Part shown: piece after piece, positions 10,930 through 42,900 of the stretch
Position numbering within the stretch: the stretch's first letter is position 1
How the letters are laid out: the number at the start of each line of letters is the position of its first letter
Assembly (NCBI GenBank): GCA_051294375.1
Contig: CM119264.1
Span: 495,173 to 559,172 of the forward strand
Direction of reading: 5' to 3'
From: Paraspadella gotoi
Taxonomy: Eukaryota; Chaetognatha
Length of the DNA stretch: 64,000 bases
Position numbers and translations under genes: made by a program
The notes under the pieces: model-generated
Database searches by the model: none
What the model saw: only the letters and a program-made list of their open reading frames with translations
Told to the model about the DNA's origin: nothing

Positions 10930-11215
10930 AAACTCCATGAAATCGGTACTACCAATATGAAAAATTATCCATTCATTTAATAAATAAGCTATCTTGTCCC
11001 TGACTTTGGACAATGGACAGGCTTTGGTGGTTGAAGGCCTCCTTCTCTCTTACAAGATAATGACATAGCAGGTCCCGGCAAGCTTTCAATCAAGACTCTC
11101 CCACAGTCGAGTTTATTCACTCAATGTAGTGGTATATTATTTTAAATAATGTAATAATTGTATAAAAGGACCACTTCCTCAACTATTAAATGGGGAATAC
11201 TATATTGTACGCTGC
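10930..11215 (-). repeat. R1 dispersed repeat, near full-length inverted copy
   Basis: Begins with the inverted terminal text (GGTACTACCAAT) and ends with GGGGAATACTATATTGTACG, the inverted head seen in the longest copies. This copy helps define the ~310-bp unit. Confidence 0.8.
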
Positions 11216-11221
11216 ACTAGT

Positions 11222-11452
11222 GTTGCGCTAAGTGGACTGGAGACTACTATCTGAATCTTCTGAACTCACTCGGCAGTAATGGAAGGGGTCCTAGGCTTGG
11301 AACCAGGCTTGAGGGTTTTCCGGGCCCCAAAGGCGGTTTATGGCCGTCCTCACGCTTCCCACAGGGTAGGTACCATTGGGGATCGATCCCGGTACCTCAT
11401 GGTCATGAGCTGATGGTATTACTCAATGAGCAACCGGGTCACGACATGATTA
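11222..11452 (-). repeat. tRNA-derived SINE family S1, copy 3
   Basis: Carries the minus-strand head GTCGTGACCCGGTTGCTCAT and B box GATCGATCCC, plus the shared body. It starts right where the R1 copy ends, so one element may have inserted beside the other. Confidence 0.75.
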
Positions 11453-12075
11453 TAGGCGGGGTTAACTTATTGCAATGCCCGACTACAGTAGAGAGTTGAT
11501 AGTTCTTAGAGTTCTTAGATGAGGTCGTTTTCCGCAATGTTATTGCCTTATAAGTTTTATCACAACAAACCATGTTAATTTAGTTTTAATTGGTCATTGG
11601 CTTTTAACTACCTTGGGCTTTGTTTTCTTATTAATATTAATTTATGAGTATTATTATTATTATTCTTATAATAATTATTATTCTTATTATCATTATTATT
11701 ATTCGCTAACCGTTCTAATACGAGGGTCAAGACCTAAATACGTTGATTCCAGCTTCAACTTTTTTTCCCGCCAAACTTATTGTGGGGTCAGGTTTTACGC
11801 TCTCCCGTCCCGTCTTTATGTCCCTTTTAACACTTTCTCTTTCTTTCTTTTTCTGTCTGACGAATCGTGGGATTCCTGATCCTTTGATCTCGCCGCCGAA
11901 ACAAGACTATTGACCCTGTTTCGCCTTAACCCTAATTGCTGGGATTATTTCATATTTATTCATTATTATTACAAACTAATTACGAGAAAAAGTATTCAAT
12001 TTTTTTTTGATTCTCTGTTTTTAACTTTTTTTTCTCAATGGAAAAGATTTTTATTTTTTTCAAACGGGATTTCTT

Positions 12076-12078
<3 letters not shown>

Positions 12079-12116
<38 letters not shown>

Positions 12117-13906
12117 GAAAGCTGCTTCCAAGTTTTCCTTTACAGCTTCGATATTGACACAGCCAACACCTGATGGAATTCTCTCTCTCTCTGCTCTCTC
12201 TCTCTCTCATCTCTCTCTCTCTCTTCTCTCCCTCTCCCTTCTCTCTCTTTTTGACCCCAGCCGAGAGCGAGAGAGAGAGAGAGAGAGCGAGCGCCTCGGC
12301 GAAGAATCCTATTTCTTTTCATATTTTCCTTGAGTCTAACTAATTTTGTTGAATTTGAAAATCGACGAATATTTTTTTATCAAGTCTGGATACTTTGTTT
12401 CGATTTCTCCTTTTCAAAAAATTATACTCAACGATTCCAGCCTTGTAAGTATAATTTGGGCTCTCTTTTCTTACAGCACCCCACTTCTTTTCCTTTATCT
12501 CTGAATTTAATTTTAATCTTAATATTTAATTTAAATATGTTTATTAATTTGTAATCTTATTCTCTATGCCTAATCTCTGACCCTAATCACTAACCTTAAT
12601 AATTAACTCTATCCTTTATACTTTAATTTTTTTTTTAACAAAAAAATTTACTTAATTTCAAATTTTTAATAAGCGAAACGGGCCCTTTTGAGAAAATAAG
12701 GCTAAAATTAGATATTATTGGCAAAAGTATTATTTATCTTTCTTTCCGCTCCGATTATTCATACAGCAAATTCGATTGATTAGAAATATTACACCTTGTT
12801 AAACATTTTGATTTCCCCCTCTCGAATTTCATTTCTTGTTAAATATTTGTTCAATACAAGTGATTCTACATTGATGTATTTATTTCCTTTTTTTTTAAAT
12901 TTATTTCCTTGATTTTTCGCTCCGATCGCAAAATGTGCTACTACGGGGATCCGTTACATTTTTTTTATCCTTAATGTGACTGTTACTGAAATATTGCATT
13001 TATCTGTTATATTTTGCGTTTTGTCAATTTAACACTTGTGATATTACATTCATCATTTACGTCAAACTCTTAACGGCTTTCGTTCGAGGCTTGTTTATGC
13101 TATCGTCTATCGAATGTATAAATATAACTTTTGTTAATATCTAGAAAAAGAAATGTGTTCAGCTGGACCAGGTTAGAAACCATTGGTTGACCCTCAAATT
13201 GATCAGACCTTTTGTCGCTGACCATCTGCCAAAATCAATTCTTAAAAAAAAAATTCATTCGAACACCTTACGAATGGAAGGGGGTTTGCCCGTTTCCTGA
13301 CAGCGCTTTTTGGGGTCAGGTCCGTGAATGGACATGTGACCATTTTCGATCCCTTTGTCCGTCTCGTTTGACCCCCACCTGGGCGACTCTAACTTTCCCC
13401 TTTTGTTTACCGTTGGGATCCGAACTTTGGCTTTCCCTTGTTTTTATGAGTCGCCGTTGGCCCCGATCGAAAATCGGTGTTATTGTAAAAAGCGACTGAA
13501 ATCAGAGATCCCGGTGCGTAGGAGTAATATTGTTTATGTTTTAAGTAATTAAAAATATTGTATAAAATATATATCTTTAAAATATAAAAGTTTTTTATAA
13601 AATTAACAAAAATATTTTTAAATATCTTAAACTTACTTTTTATTATCTTTCTCTGTTTATTTTTTTCTCTGTTTAATTTGTTTTATTTGATAGGACCAAT
13701 GAGGGTTTGCCATTTTTGAAGAAAATTATAATAAAAATATATTAAATAAAAAATATATTATATTATGAAATGATTATAAAGATATTTTTAATTTTGCGGA
13801 AAATATTCCAACCGACCGGGATCTCTGTTTCTCTGCCATTGATATTGGGAATTATTCATGGATTACAATGACTTTCGGATGCCAAGAATCTGGCCACGGT
13901 CCGCTG

Positions 13907-13951
<45 letters not shown>

Positions 13952-14560
13952 ATCTTACTGACCATTTTTTGTCGCACCATCGGTTCCTATCGCCGATTTT
14001 ATCGTCCCCCGCTCAATCTCTTTCCTGATTGGTCGACGTTATCAATCTCTTTCCAGATTGGTCGATATTCTCGATCTTTTTTCTCATTGGTCGGTTCGGC
14101 GTCGCGGCCTTCGCCCTTCGTTTGGTCTCAATATCTCTCTCTCTCCCTCTCCGCTCTCTCTCTCTGTCTCACTTTTCGCAGTGTCACCCTTAGAGAAAGA
14201 GAGAGAGGGAGAGGTGAAGAATCACGAACGCATTGTCCACGTGATTTCTCCGTAGGAAAGAGAGAGAGTGAGAGAGAGAGAGATAAATCAAATAAAATGA
14301 AATCATTCTCTTTTCTCAATTCAAAGCGACGGCTTATTTTTCTTCTTCTGTCCAGTTTTAAAGTCCGGGAATCAAAAAGTTAAATAAAATCGAACGAATT
14401 GAAAAGAAAAAAAATTAAAGTAAAAAAGAAAAAGGGGGGAAAAATTATACTAAAAACGTACCAAATAAAATATGAATAAAAACGAAAAAAAAGAGAAAAA
14501 AAGAAGAAAAATAAAAAAAGGAAAGTGGCGGATTCCTCTCTCTCTCGTCTCTCTCTCTCG

Positions 14561-14611
<51 letters not shown>

Positions 14612-15794
14612 TTTGGCTCTCCGGATTTTCCGAGCTTCTCTTTCTCTCTCTTTCTCTGTCTCGCTCTCCCTCTTCTCTCTTTCGCTCTCCCTCTTTCCAG
14701 CTCTGTTTTCTGCCTTTGTTATTTTCCATCTTCCCTTTTTCTTTCCAGGTGCATTTCGCCATCCAAGATCACGCCTCGTTCCTTGTTTTTGCAAGCGCAA
14801 ATTTATTTGGATTAAAACCATTCTCTCTCTCTCTCTCTCTTCTTCTTCTCTCTCTCTCTCTCTCCTCTCTCTCTCTTCTCTCTCTCTCTCTTCTATTTAT
14901 CCCCCCTCCAACATTCGAAAACGCTTCGATCACGGATTTTTCCTCTCTATAACTTGGCCCCGACTTTCTTCGTCCGGGATTTTTCATTCACTCTTATTCA
15001 TCATCGTTCGTTTCCTCTCCTCTCTCTCTCTCTCTCTTCTCTCTCTCTATCTCATCTCCATCATCTCGTCTCTCTCTCTCTCTCTCTCTATCGTTTTCAG
15101 ATCGTAAACTCCTTTTCCCTTTATCTCTTTTCGAAATTTTTCAAAATCTTTGGATTGAAATTATTTGCTTCATTATCGTTCGCTTCCTCGGATAATTGAA
15201 CCTTTGAAAAAAAAAAGACAAAAGAAAATTAAAGAAATAAAGATTTCTAATTTTACGAGGTGTTTATTTTAAATGACGCCGCTACTAAAAACTTATTTAA
15301 AAAATTTAATATAATTTTTATTAATTTTTTATGGATTTTAATTTTGATAAAATTTTATTTTTACTGATTAAGGTTTTGGCATCTTTTGAAAAACTATTTA
15401 AAAATACTTTAAAAAAAAAATTATTTAATTACCCTAACCTTAAACCTTTTTAACCTTAACCACTTTTAACCTTTAATTACCCTCAAATCGAGCACCCTTA
15501 ACCATAAACCCTCTTAACCCTGGATGGGGAAAATCAAATTAATTTTAAATAAAATTTAATTTTTAAAAATATTAATATTCTTAAAAAGTTTTATAATAAA
15601 TAAAATAAATTTTATTATTATAATTTATTTTTATTTTAGCTTAATTTTTTTTAAAAATATATAAATGTATAGATTTTTAATTACTAACTTTTTTTTTGGT
15701 AACGGCGAGATTTAAATTGTCACCCTGTACTTTTTTCTTCAACTCGATTTTTTTTCCTTAAGCGAGAAAGAAATTCATTGCGAATTCATATTGA

Positions 15795-15840
<46 letters not shown>

Positions 15841-16239
15841 TTTAGACATTCATTGTGGAAGAAAAGTCTCTCACTATCTCTCTCTCTCTCTCATTCGAAA
15901 AAAAAACAGTATTAGCAGGATTTTAATATGCAAATGAGCGGGAAAGGTTATTGCGTTTGATTCGTCGTCGCACACACCTGGACGAAAGCGGAAGACACCT
16001 TTTTGGCGACCACTTCTTCGAGTGTCTCCAGCTGCTCGTCCGCTCTTTTGAAGGAGGGATGCTCGCTCTCTCAGCACGTTCGACGTACTGCGTTCGCTAC
16101 CGACGCCGACGCCTCGGTCCGCCTTTTTTATTCTGTGACTTCAGAAGAAATGATATAAAATCTTCTTCCCTTAATAAAGCAGCGACTGGGAAAAAGGGGG
16201 AAAAAATTTATAATTTTTTGGGGGCCTCCAAAAACTCTT

Positions 16240-16278
<39 letters not shown>

Positions 16279-17114
16279 TTTATAAATTCGCTCAATTAGA
16301 GAGAGAAGGGTTCTTTCTTGATGACCCTTTGCCGAAGTATGCTAATTAGCCTCAATCCGCCAACTCAAAAAGAGAGAGAGAGAGAGAGAGAGAGTTGCCC
16401 CCGGGCGTATAAGCGCTCGCACTATGGATTTGTGTGTCTGTGGGGAGAGAGAGAAACGAAAAGAAAAAAGGAAGCAATTTGCTGTCAGTTGAGCACTGAT
16501 GATGATATCTCAATTTTTCAAACCGTTTATTAATCATACTTGTCTCTTTTTTCTTTTTTCGAGTGCGAGAGTAAAGAGCTTCTTCGTGCGAGAGAGAGAG
16601 AGAGAGCGCTTTTTCCCCCTCGTCTCTCATTATCATTATACACCTGCTGGCAAAGTGGCAGATCTCGTCCCTCCTCTTTTAAAATCTCTCTCTCTCTCTC
16701 TCTCTGACTCTCTCTTTTTCTCTCGCCGTGGGCCTAACGAGGCCTATCTCTCTCTCTCTCTCTCTCTCTCCCCCCTCGTATAATAAACTGCTCTTTCCGC
16801 AGAAGGGGACAACGGATCCGTACGTCCGTCCCTCGGGTCTGTCGGTCCGTCGAGAAGTCATCTTCTTTTGTCTTCATCCCTGATTTTTTTTTCCGTTTCT
16901 CATTTATCCGTTAAAAAAAGAGGGGAATTAAAAGGGAGTTAGCGAGATGAGAGAGAGAGAGAGAGAAGAGAAAAAAATCGTCTCTGTCTCTCTCTTTCCT
17001 GTCCGCGACTTTTCTAGTTCCAGTTACGACGACGACGACGACGTCGGACTTAAAATCTTGATGTTTTCATTAAGAGATTCGAAAACTCGTTTTTGACGCC
17101 TTCTCTTCCCTCTT

Positions 17115-17162
<48 letters not shown>

Positions 17163-17534
17163 CCGAGAAAACCCCCTTTTAATAACGCTCCGACGGATTC
17201 CGTCTTTCAACTCGGATATGACATCGTAATCAAGGAGCGACTTCTCTCTCTCTCTCTCTTCCTCGATCTCTTTCCCTCGCTCTCTTTTCATTTTAATTTT
17301 ATTTGCTCCATGTTTACCCCTCACATTTCCATTCACTTTTTCCGCGCGTGATTTTTTTTCTGTGATATTTTTCCTCCGTGAGACACTCACGAATCTCCTT
17401 TCATCGTTCACAAAACGTGAAATTATCTTTCAAAATCCTCGGGTTAACGATTTTTTTTTCTTAAACTTCGGTTTCGATTTTGCCTTAAATGGCCGACGCA
17501 GTAAATCACTTAATAAATTGGTAGTAGTCGTCAA

Positions 17535-17571
<37 letters not shown>

Positions 17572-17575
17572 CTCT
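12079..17575. repeat. Belt of CT/GA microsatellites upstream of the receptor gene
   Basis: More than fifteen separate CT or GA runs occur in 5.5 kb, for example near 12080, 12181, 13912, 14540-14610, 14822-14890, 15022-15090, 15800-15838, 16235-16275, 16366, 16747, 17118-17160 and 17537-17568. Most have CT on the + strand. Between them lie AT-rich stretches (15200-15790) and fragments with no recognisable gene. Long Ser/Leu or Arg/Glu open frames here are products of the repeat. Confidence 0.9.
15428..15530. repeat. Degenerate CCTAA-rich tract
   Basis: Words such as CCCTAACCTTAAACC and TTAACCCT occur in sequence. This is the reverse orientation of the tract at 7376-7460. Confidence 0.45.
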
Positions 17576-17973
17576 CCTCGTCTCTCCGGTTGAGACCCCT
17601 TTATCCTCCATTTTTTGAACTTATTGGATTAATAGAGTAATACAGTTTTCGAGGTTAAATATCCAACCCAAAACATTTTGCTCCGCGCTAAAACAAGATC
17701 TACATTCTTTTTTTTCGAATACTCTTAATATTCGAAAAACAATATTTAACTAATAAATACTTTCTCCCCTTTTTTTTTCACTTCGCAGATTTTTTCAGCG
17801 ACGCGTGACGATTTTTCAACTCTGGATTAAAACCATTCTGGCCATTTTAAATGAAGTTCAGCTTAGCTTAAATCAACTCGCGAAATAAGAAATTAAATAC
17901 AAAATCACATTGGCAACGACCAAAAAAAGGGATAATAATCGAGGATAGACGAACTTACCTCTTCTTCTCCGCC

Positions 17974-36077
<18,104 letters not shown>

Positions 36078-36600
36078 TAGGATCGTCTTAATGCCTGATG
36101 AATAAGAATCTCTACGCCTGAATGGATCATCACCGTGCCGGTCCTCGCCCCCGGTCTGGACCGAAACGTGCCCGGGGGACCTTTCGACGGATCGCGAAAG
36201 GAAAAAAAAAAGATTAAGTGAGAAAGTTCGAGAAAAAAAACTTGTCTTGGTTGGCACATTCCGTATTTTCTGAGACTCGATACATAAAAAAAAACAAAAA
36301 AACAAGGCTTCCCTCTCTTTTTGAAGAAAGGAACCTTGCCTCGAAAACATGGCATGACATTCAAATGACATGGCATGAAACGTTCTAGTTTTTTTGTTGA
36401 TGTAGCTTCTGTACGTGTATGATAATTTTTTTTTTGAGAGTGCCATAACATACTTTTTTTTCATTAAATGATTGGATTTGACATGTTGTCTACTTCACAA
36501 TTTCTCGCAATGTACATAAAAGAAATTATTATTTTTTGTTGATTAAGCTCTGTTGTATAGATTAACAGTTTTAACTATGTTTTCCTATGATGTCCGTGAT

Positions 36601-36606
36601 AATAAA
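36601..36606 (+). terminator. Poly(A) signal AATAAA of the receptor gene
   Basis: First canonical signal after the TGA, about 525 bases downstream. Confidence 0.55.
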
Positions 36607-36619
36607 ATTCAAAATGGAT

Positions 36620-38247
36620 TCTGTTTTTGTTTATTTTTAATTTTAATGTTTCAAGAGTTTCCTGATTTAGCCAGCTCCAGGGGGGGAAGAAAATTCTTTG
36701 TTAACTGCTCTATATATTTTTGAGCCAAAGTGAAACGATTATTATAAATTAGCAATCATTTATGAAAAATCCGTAATTTATTCACGTCAAAAAATGTCAT
36801 TTATTGTTCAGACTCAAAATTGACATATATTTTTGTTTTATTGAATTAAGCGCCCAAGGAGTACAAAAAGAATGGGATAAAACTTATTTCCGAGTTTTCG
36901 AAATTTAAAATAAAAAGTTGAAGAAATTTGTTAAGTTAGTATTTCAATTTAAAATTTAAAAAATTAATTTGCACTGAGAACGAAATTAATAGCGTTCGGT
37001 TATGTTTATATTTCGAAATAATACATGTATGTCTGTATGTATCTAAGTTAGTTGTTTTTGTAAGTATAAAGGCAAAAAATTATCAAATTTGAACTTGCCA
37101 TCAAGTTTTTAACTCAACGCGAAACAAACGAGTTGTACTTTCCTTCTCTCCTCCTTATTTCGTGATAAATTTTAAACGTTTAACTAGACAATGAAGTGAC
37201 TAGAGGGTCGCCTTGCCTCTCTGAGTCTGGACAGCCCCCACAATTAGTGAGTTGCGTTGCTTTCCGGAACTTTGGATCCGGCGCTTAGCTTGCAACCGGT
37301 GCCACCGGCGGTGGTTTATATGTTTATTAGCAGATTTCGGCTCTATAATTCACTTTGTCGGTCTTTCGGTCGCTACCCATTATCTTGTCGGTAAGTCATT
37401 TATATCATTTCAGAAATCGAATTATAAAAAATTATGCCAAAAAAAATGATGTCCGTCCGTCCGTCCCCCCTTAGCTTTGAACGCCAATTACTCATGTGTG
37501 GATGAAGCGATTCACTATAAATTTTGTGTGTGTTTAAAGAAGCGAGTGATTAAGCAGGAAATCAAGTTTCGATGGAATCGACCGAGTGGAAATGAGTTTA
37601 AATGGAAAAAATAAAAAAAGACTGTTTCACTATTTGATTATGCTTTTTTTTCTTTTTATATCAAATGTAAATGTCAGTTACATTAATCATTCATTTAATT
37701 AATCAATTAATTAATCAAATAATAAACCAATTACCTTATTAACTTTCAATCAATTAATTTATCAATCAATTATTCAATCACTTGATTTATCAATCAATAA
37801 ATTATTTCATTAAATATTATTTTATTTAAATAATTAATTAATCGATCAATCATTCAATTAATCATCGTCGATGTTGTCGTCGTCGTCATCGCCATCATCG
37901 TCGTTGCAACAAATAAGTTTGTGCAAACCATTAATTAATTAGTAAATTAATTAATTAATTAACATTTAATTATTTAATCGTTGAACTAATTAATTACCGC
38001 TAATGATCGTAGGCAGATCCGACATTGTTTGCTCAAACTAGTTTTTTAACGATCAACAGTTACTAAGCAATTTTCAGTAAACCGTCAAATTGTATCTCAT
38101 TTCCAACTCTTTTAGGAAAACATTGTGAAATCGGTAGAACCTATATAAAAATTATCCATTCATCTAATAAATAAGCTCTCTTGCCCCTTATTTTGTATTT
38201 AATTTGAATTTAATTTGAATTTGAATATTGTCATTAATTTGTCCTTA

Positions 38248-38294
<47 letters not shown>

Positions 38295-38800
38295 CTCCGC
38301 TGTTCTTTTCTCTTTTTTTCCTCCACTTCCTTTCCTCCTCGAAACTGGACGCGTCTCCTCGCGGAAGAAAAAAATATTTGGTCGAGCGTAAAACTTGATT
38401 CAAAACCTCGGTCCGGTGCGTGACTCACTCTCTGTTTACCTCTCTCTCTCTCTCACTCTCGGCTTTAATATTTAAAGTCAAAAAGTCCCTCCGTAAATAT
38501 CGTACCAAAATTAATTAATTAATTGATTAATCGGTAAATTTATCCTTTTGCCGACTGGGACTTTGGCTTTTTTTTAATAATAATGTGAAAAAATGTTTTT
38601 ATTAAAAAAATAGTTAAAAATATTACTTATAGTAATCCTATTATTTTTAAATTTGAATTACTTTAAACCTCCCCTAACCACAGTGGGTGAAAGGAAAATT
38701 AAGCCACAATTATTTAATCAATTAATTATTTAATCCTTTTTTTTGTTTTTAGAAAGATCGCGAGAAGTTATTTTCTCTCGTCAACTTGACGAGCTATTGG
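36620..38800. other. Intergenic DNA between receptor and MED25
   Basis: No gene recognised. It holds an AATTAAT/CAATTAAT-rich stretch (about 37681-37990), a fragment at 37340-37372 matching inverted text near 58115-58155, a fragment at 38005-38045 that is the inverse of 725-770, an R1 end (38130-38195) and a CT run (38250-38292). Confidence 0.6.
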
Positions 38801-38820
38801 AGCTGTTGGAGACGACGAAG

Positions 38821-38886
38821 ATGAACAAAACTACGACGATGTCGTCGTCGTCGTCCGCAGCCATGTCAACATCATCGGTTATGATG
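38821..38886 (+). CDS. Possible first coding exon of MED25 (uncertain)
   Basis: ATG starts a short Ser/Thr/Met-rich frame (MNKTTTMSSSSSAAM) that reaches a possible donor. MED25 needs an upstream start because the vWA exon at 39795 has no in-frame ATG. No homology supports this frame, and the joining phase is not unique. Confidence 0.2.
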
Positions 38887-38934
38887 GTAAAAGTGATGTA
38901 ATTATGGAATCGATACTAAAATTTATTCATTTAT

Positions 38935-39540
38935 TCTATGAAAAAGCTGTGTTAATTCCCGACTTTGGACAGGTTATGGTGGGTTAAGTCTTCCCTCTTA
39001 CAAGACTTTATCGTCCTTATCCTAATGTAATTACTCTGGGAGTGAATAAACGAGACTGTGAGAGAGTCTTGATTGAAAGCTTGCAGGGACCTGCAATGTC
39101 ATTATCTTGTAAGAGTGATGGAGGCCTTAAACCACCAAAGCCTGTCCAAAGTCAGGGGCAAGATAGCTTATTTATTAAATGAATAATAATTTATATTGGT
39201 TGTACCAATTTCATAAAATTCAGCTCCTTGTATTTTTGATGCTAGTGCGGAGTACAATAAGTATTCCCCGATCTAATACTTAAGGGAGTGGTCTTTTCTA
39301 CAATTGAAACATTCTTTGAAATATTATACCACTTCATTGATAGGGAAGCCAGTACTCTGGGAGTGAATAAACGAGACTGTGAGAGAGTCTTGATTGAAAG
39401 CTTGCAGGGACCTGCAATGTCATTATCTTGTAAGAGTGATGGAGGCCTTAAACCACCAAAGCCTGTCCAAAGTCAGGGCAAGATAGCTTATTTATTAAAT
39501 GAATGGATAATTTTTATATTGGTTGTACCAATTTCATATA
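38935..39540. repeat. R1 dispersed repeats: inverted fragment then two direct copies in tandem
   Basis: An inverted fragment (38935-39020) is followed by direct copies at about 39020-39220 and 39225-39540. The second starts CAGCTCCTTGTATTTTTGAT and runs through GATTGAAAGCTTGCAGGGAC to ATTGGTTGTACCAATTTCAT. This fixes the unit at roughly 310-320 bases. Confidence 0.8.
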
Positions 39541-39794
39541 ATATATTATTATTAGTTAAACAAATTCTATGGAAAGATCGACCCACCGTCGCTCGTCCGT
39601 ACTGAAAGGCAAGATCGCTTGTATAATGTTTGAAAAAATATAAATGTAGCCACAATATTAATATTGATACTTTGAGAGACATCTGAATGACCTGAGGTCA
39701 ATTCCTGTCACCAGAGCAGATACATTTCAGTTAATAACCCCCGAATAATAACTTGCCCCAACCCAAATTTCCCTCCCCTAAATAGTCTGAGACG

Positions 39795-39974
39795 ACGTCA
39801 GCGCCATCTACCCGGTGGCTGACGTCGTGTTCCTCGTGGAGTGTAACGCCAACTTGGGTCCTCACATTGACACGCTCAAGAACGCCTACATCCATCCGGC
39901 GTTGCTTCATTTTAACGGGGACCGTCCATGGACACCGGAGATTACGGGATGGACAGGCTATCCACGATGTACAG
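39795..39974 (+). CDS. MED25: MED25 exon 1: start of vWA domain
   Basis: Reads VADVVFLVECNANLGPHIDT and ALLHFNG, close to the MED25 N-terminus (VADVVF, ANLGP, HFNGG in vertebrates). Near 39925 the frame changes by one base; the second frame reads GDYGMDRLSTMY and ends in phase 2 at a GTTTTA donor, exactly the phase exon 2 needs. The 5' border is uncertain (a stop lies at 39787). Confidence 0.8.
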
Positions 39975-42900
39975 GTTTTAAAATGAAAGATTGGTTCGTG
40001 TTGGGGTGATTTTTAACGTAAAATTTACTGTATCGCTGTATCGATGATTATTATGATAATTAATCATAATCGGAAATAAAGTTTTATTGATTAAATCACG
40101 AAAGAAAATAGGTTTGTTTTCATTTCAAACATATCGCAAAAGTCTGTCCAACATATCGTTGTATTAACAATTTTTTTAGTAAATAATGAAAAAAATGTTT
40201 ACACGAGGGTCTCGTAGCTTCGGGGTCCAAGAACGGTGATCCTTGAACTTTTACCGGTGGCGAGAGAAGTCTTTTATGGTATTATTGAAGAGACAGAATA
40301 ATTAATATGAGTTGATTATAGATTATTATTGATATTATTATATTATGAATATTAATTATGCTATGTAATTATCTTGTGAAGAGTGATGGAGGCCTTAAAC
40401 CACCAAAGCCTGTCCAAAGTCAGGGGCAGATAGCTTATTTATTAAATGAATGGATAATTTTTATATTGGTTGAACCAATTTCATAAAATTCAGCTCCTTG
40501 TATTTTGATGCTAGTGCGGAGTACAATAAGTATTCCCCGATCTGATACTTAAGGGAGTGGTCTTTTCATACAATTGAAACATTCTTTGAAATATTTTCCA
40601 CTTCATTGATAGGGAAGCCAGGTACTCTGGGAGTGAAATAAACGGGACTGTGAGAGAGTCTTGATTGAAAGCTTGCAGGGACCTGCTATGTAATTATCTT
40701 GTAAGAGTGATGGAGGCCTTAAACCACCAAAGCCTGTCCAAAGTCAGGGGCAAGATAGCTTATTTATTAAAATGAATGGATAATTTTATATTGGTTGAAC
40801 CAATTTCATTTATTGTGACGCAACAAGTTTTCAGAGTAAGAATGATTTATCTTCAACAACGTTATAAACAATAACAGTTCAAAATGCTCAGATGCTAAGT
40901 CTATTACAATGGTATTTGACAAAGGTCAACGTTTGACCATAAAGGTCAACCGTTTTGACCATAAATTATAGTTGGGGGAAATGAGCGAGGTAGGTTGGTA
41001 ATGGTCATGTGGTTTGACAAGGTTGCGTGTGCTCTAGATGTTCGTCCACACATCCCCCACCAAGCCTTTGACCGGTGGGGAGAAGGCTTGAAAAGTGATT
41101 ATTGGATGCGTCGTCGTTTTCGTCGTCGTCTCCGGCGGCTTTGAAGCATCGTCGGAAGGACGTTGATAAGAACCCGGGATTGATGAAGATTGTCGACGAG
41201 CAACTTGCGGCGTCGTGGGAACGCGAGTGGCGCCGCTTCCGTTTCGGAGGCGGGGGCATAGATGGAGCTGCTGAGACGCGCGGGCGACCATGTGGTCGCG
41301 CCTGCGGGTGGTATCAGGGAGTCAATTCCGTTTCCGTGGACGGAGCTGCTGAAGCACGCGGCGCGACCACGTGGTCGCGCTGCGGTGGTCAGGTGGTGCG
41401 ACTTCGTCGGTGACGGCAGGTTTCAGTCGATCAACGGAGATCACTCGACGCGCGGCCGCGGTATTTCGATTTGAAAGTTTTGGGACCACGTTCGAGGACG
41501 TTGTAAGGGCCGTCGTAAGGTGGTTGGAGCGGCGCGTCGAATGTCCGTCGCGTCGGACGTAGACAGCGGTCGGCGTCAGCCGAGCATTTCCGGCACATGA
41601 GAGGGTGGCGCCGCATGCCAAGCGGCGGGCAGAGGCTGCATGAGAGCAACATCTGCACGAGATTGTCGAGGAATTCGCGCGGCGAGCGGCGGCGTCGACG
41701 TCGGTTGTTGGGACCGGAAGTACTCTCCAGGGAGCGTCAGAGTCTCTCCAGCGTTAGCTCTGCGGGGAGGCGTCCGAATCTTCTCGCGGAGTTGCGCGGA
41801 GGCTCAAGAGAGTCCATGGAAGCTGCGCCAGCCAGTTATGTCCGGCGGCCGTCGCAGCGGGCGCGCAGGGCTGCCTTTAGCGTCCGATGAAGGCGCTCGA
41901 CCATGCCCGTTGGATTGGGGGTGGTAGGCGGTCGTCGTGGAAGGGTCGAAGCCAACTACCGCCGCCACTTGGCGCCACAATTCCGATGTAAATTGGGCGC
42001 CACGATCTGGTGGTGGTGACAACGGAGGGGACGCCAAAGCGAGAGACCCAGTTTTGCAAGAAGGCGGCGCGACGAGGCGGCGGAGGTGTCACGAAGTGGT
42101 GCCGCTTCCGGCCAGTCGCGTGAAGCGGTCAATCATCGTCAGAAGATGAGTATGACCAGAGACGGCTGGCGACAGCGGTCCCACCAGGTCGATATGGACG
42201 TGTGACGAAACGTTTGGCTGGTGGTTCGAATTTTCTGGAGCGGCGCGCGGACGTGGCGCTGCGTCTTGGCGCGCTGACAAGTGTCGCATGACGCTGCCCA
42301 TCGTGCGATGTCGGATGAGGCTGATGGCCATACGCAAGCGCTGTCGTCACGAGCTTTTTGGATGCGCGAACTCTCCGCGATGAGCATGCTGCCATGGGTG
42401 GCGTCGAACGCTGCCGGCGCGCCATGACGCTGGAACAAGTGGGCGTGCCCGGGAGCCGGAGACATCACAAATGAGTGTCGTGTTGCTGATCGGGACAGTT
42501 TTGAGACGGAGCGCCGTATGAGGGCGTTGAGGAGCCGCTGGACACGATCGTCAGTGGCTCTTGGTCAGGCCGCCATTGCTCTCCGAACTTGATGAGAGGT
42601 CGCCGACGGCGTTGACAGGTGGCGGCAATGTCCTCACGCTTTCTGCGCGTCGAGCTCGCTTCAGGTCGATCTGACGTTGGCGGTGTGCGGAGAGCTGGCG
42701 GGCGGAAGGGGTCGGCGACGTACGTTTCGCCTCCGCCGATATGACGGATTCGCCGGTGTATTCGGCGATGCCCGCAACTGGTAGGGTTGCCATGCGTGTG
42801 ATGGTTCTGGCCTTCAGTTCCCAGCAGCGCCGGCCAACAAGCGAGATGTGATCCGCTTGAGATCAGCGTGAAAGCGGCGTTTCCTTCGAACATATGGCGG

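Noticed and set aside
9600-11480. Genuine tRNA genes
   Set aside because: Only A/B-box-like pieces in repeated elements were found; no complete cloverleaf with anticodon could be drawn.
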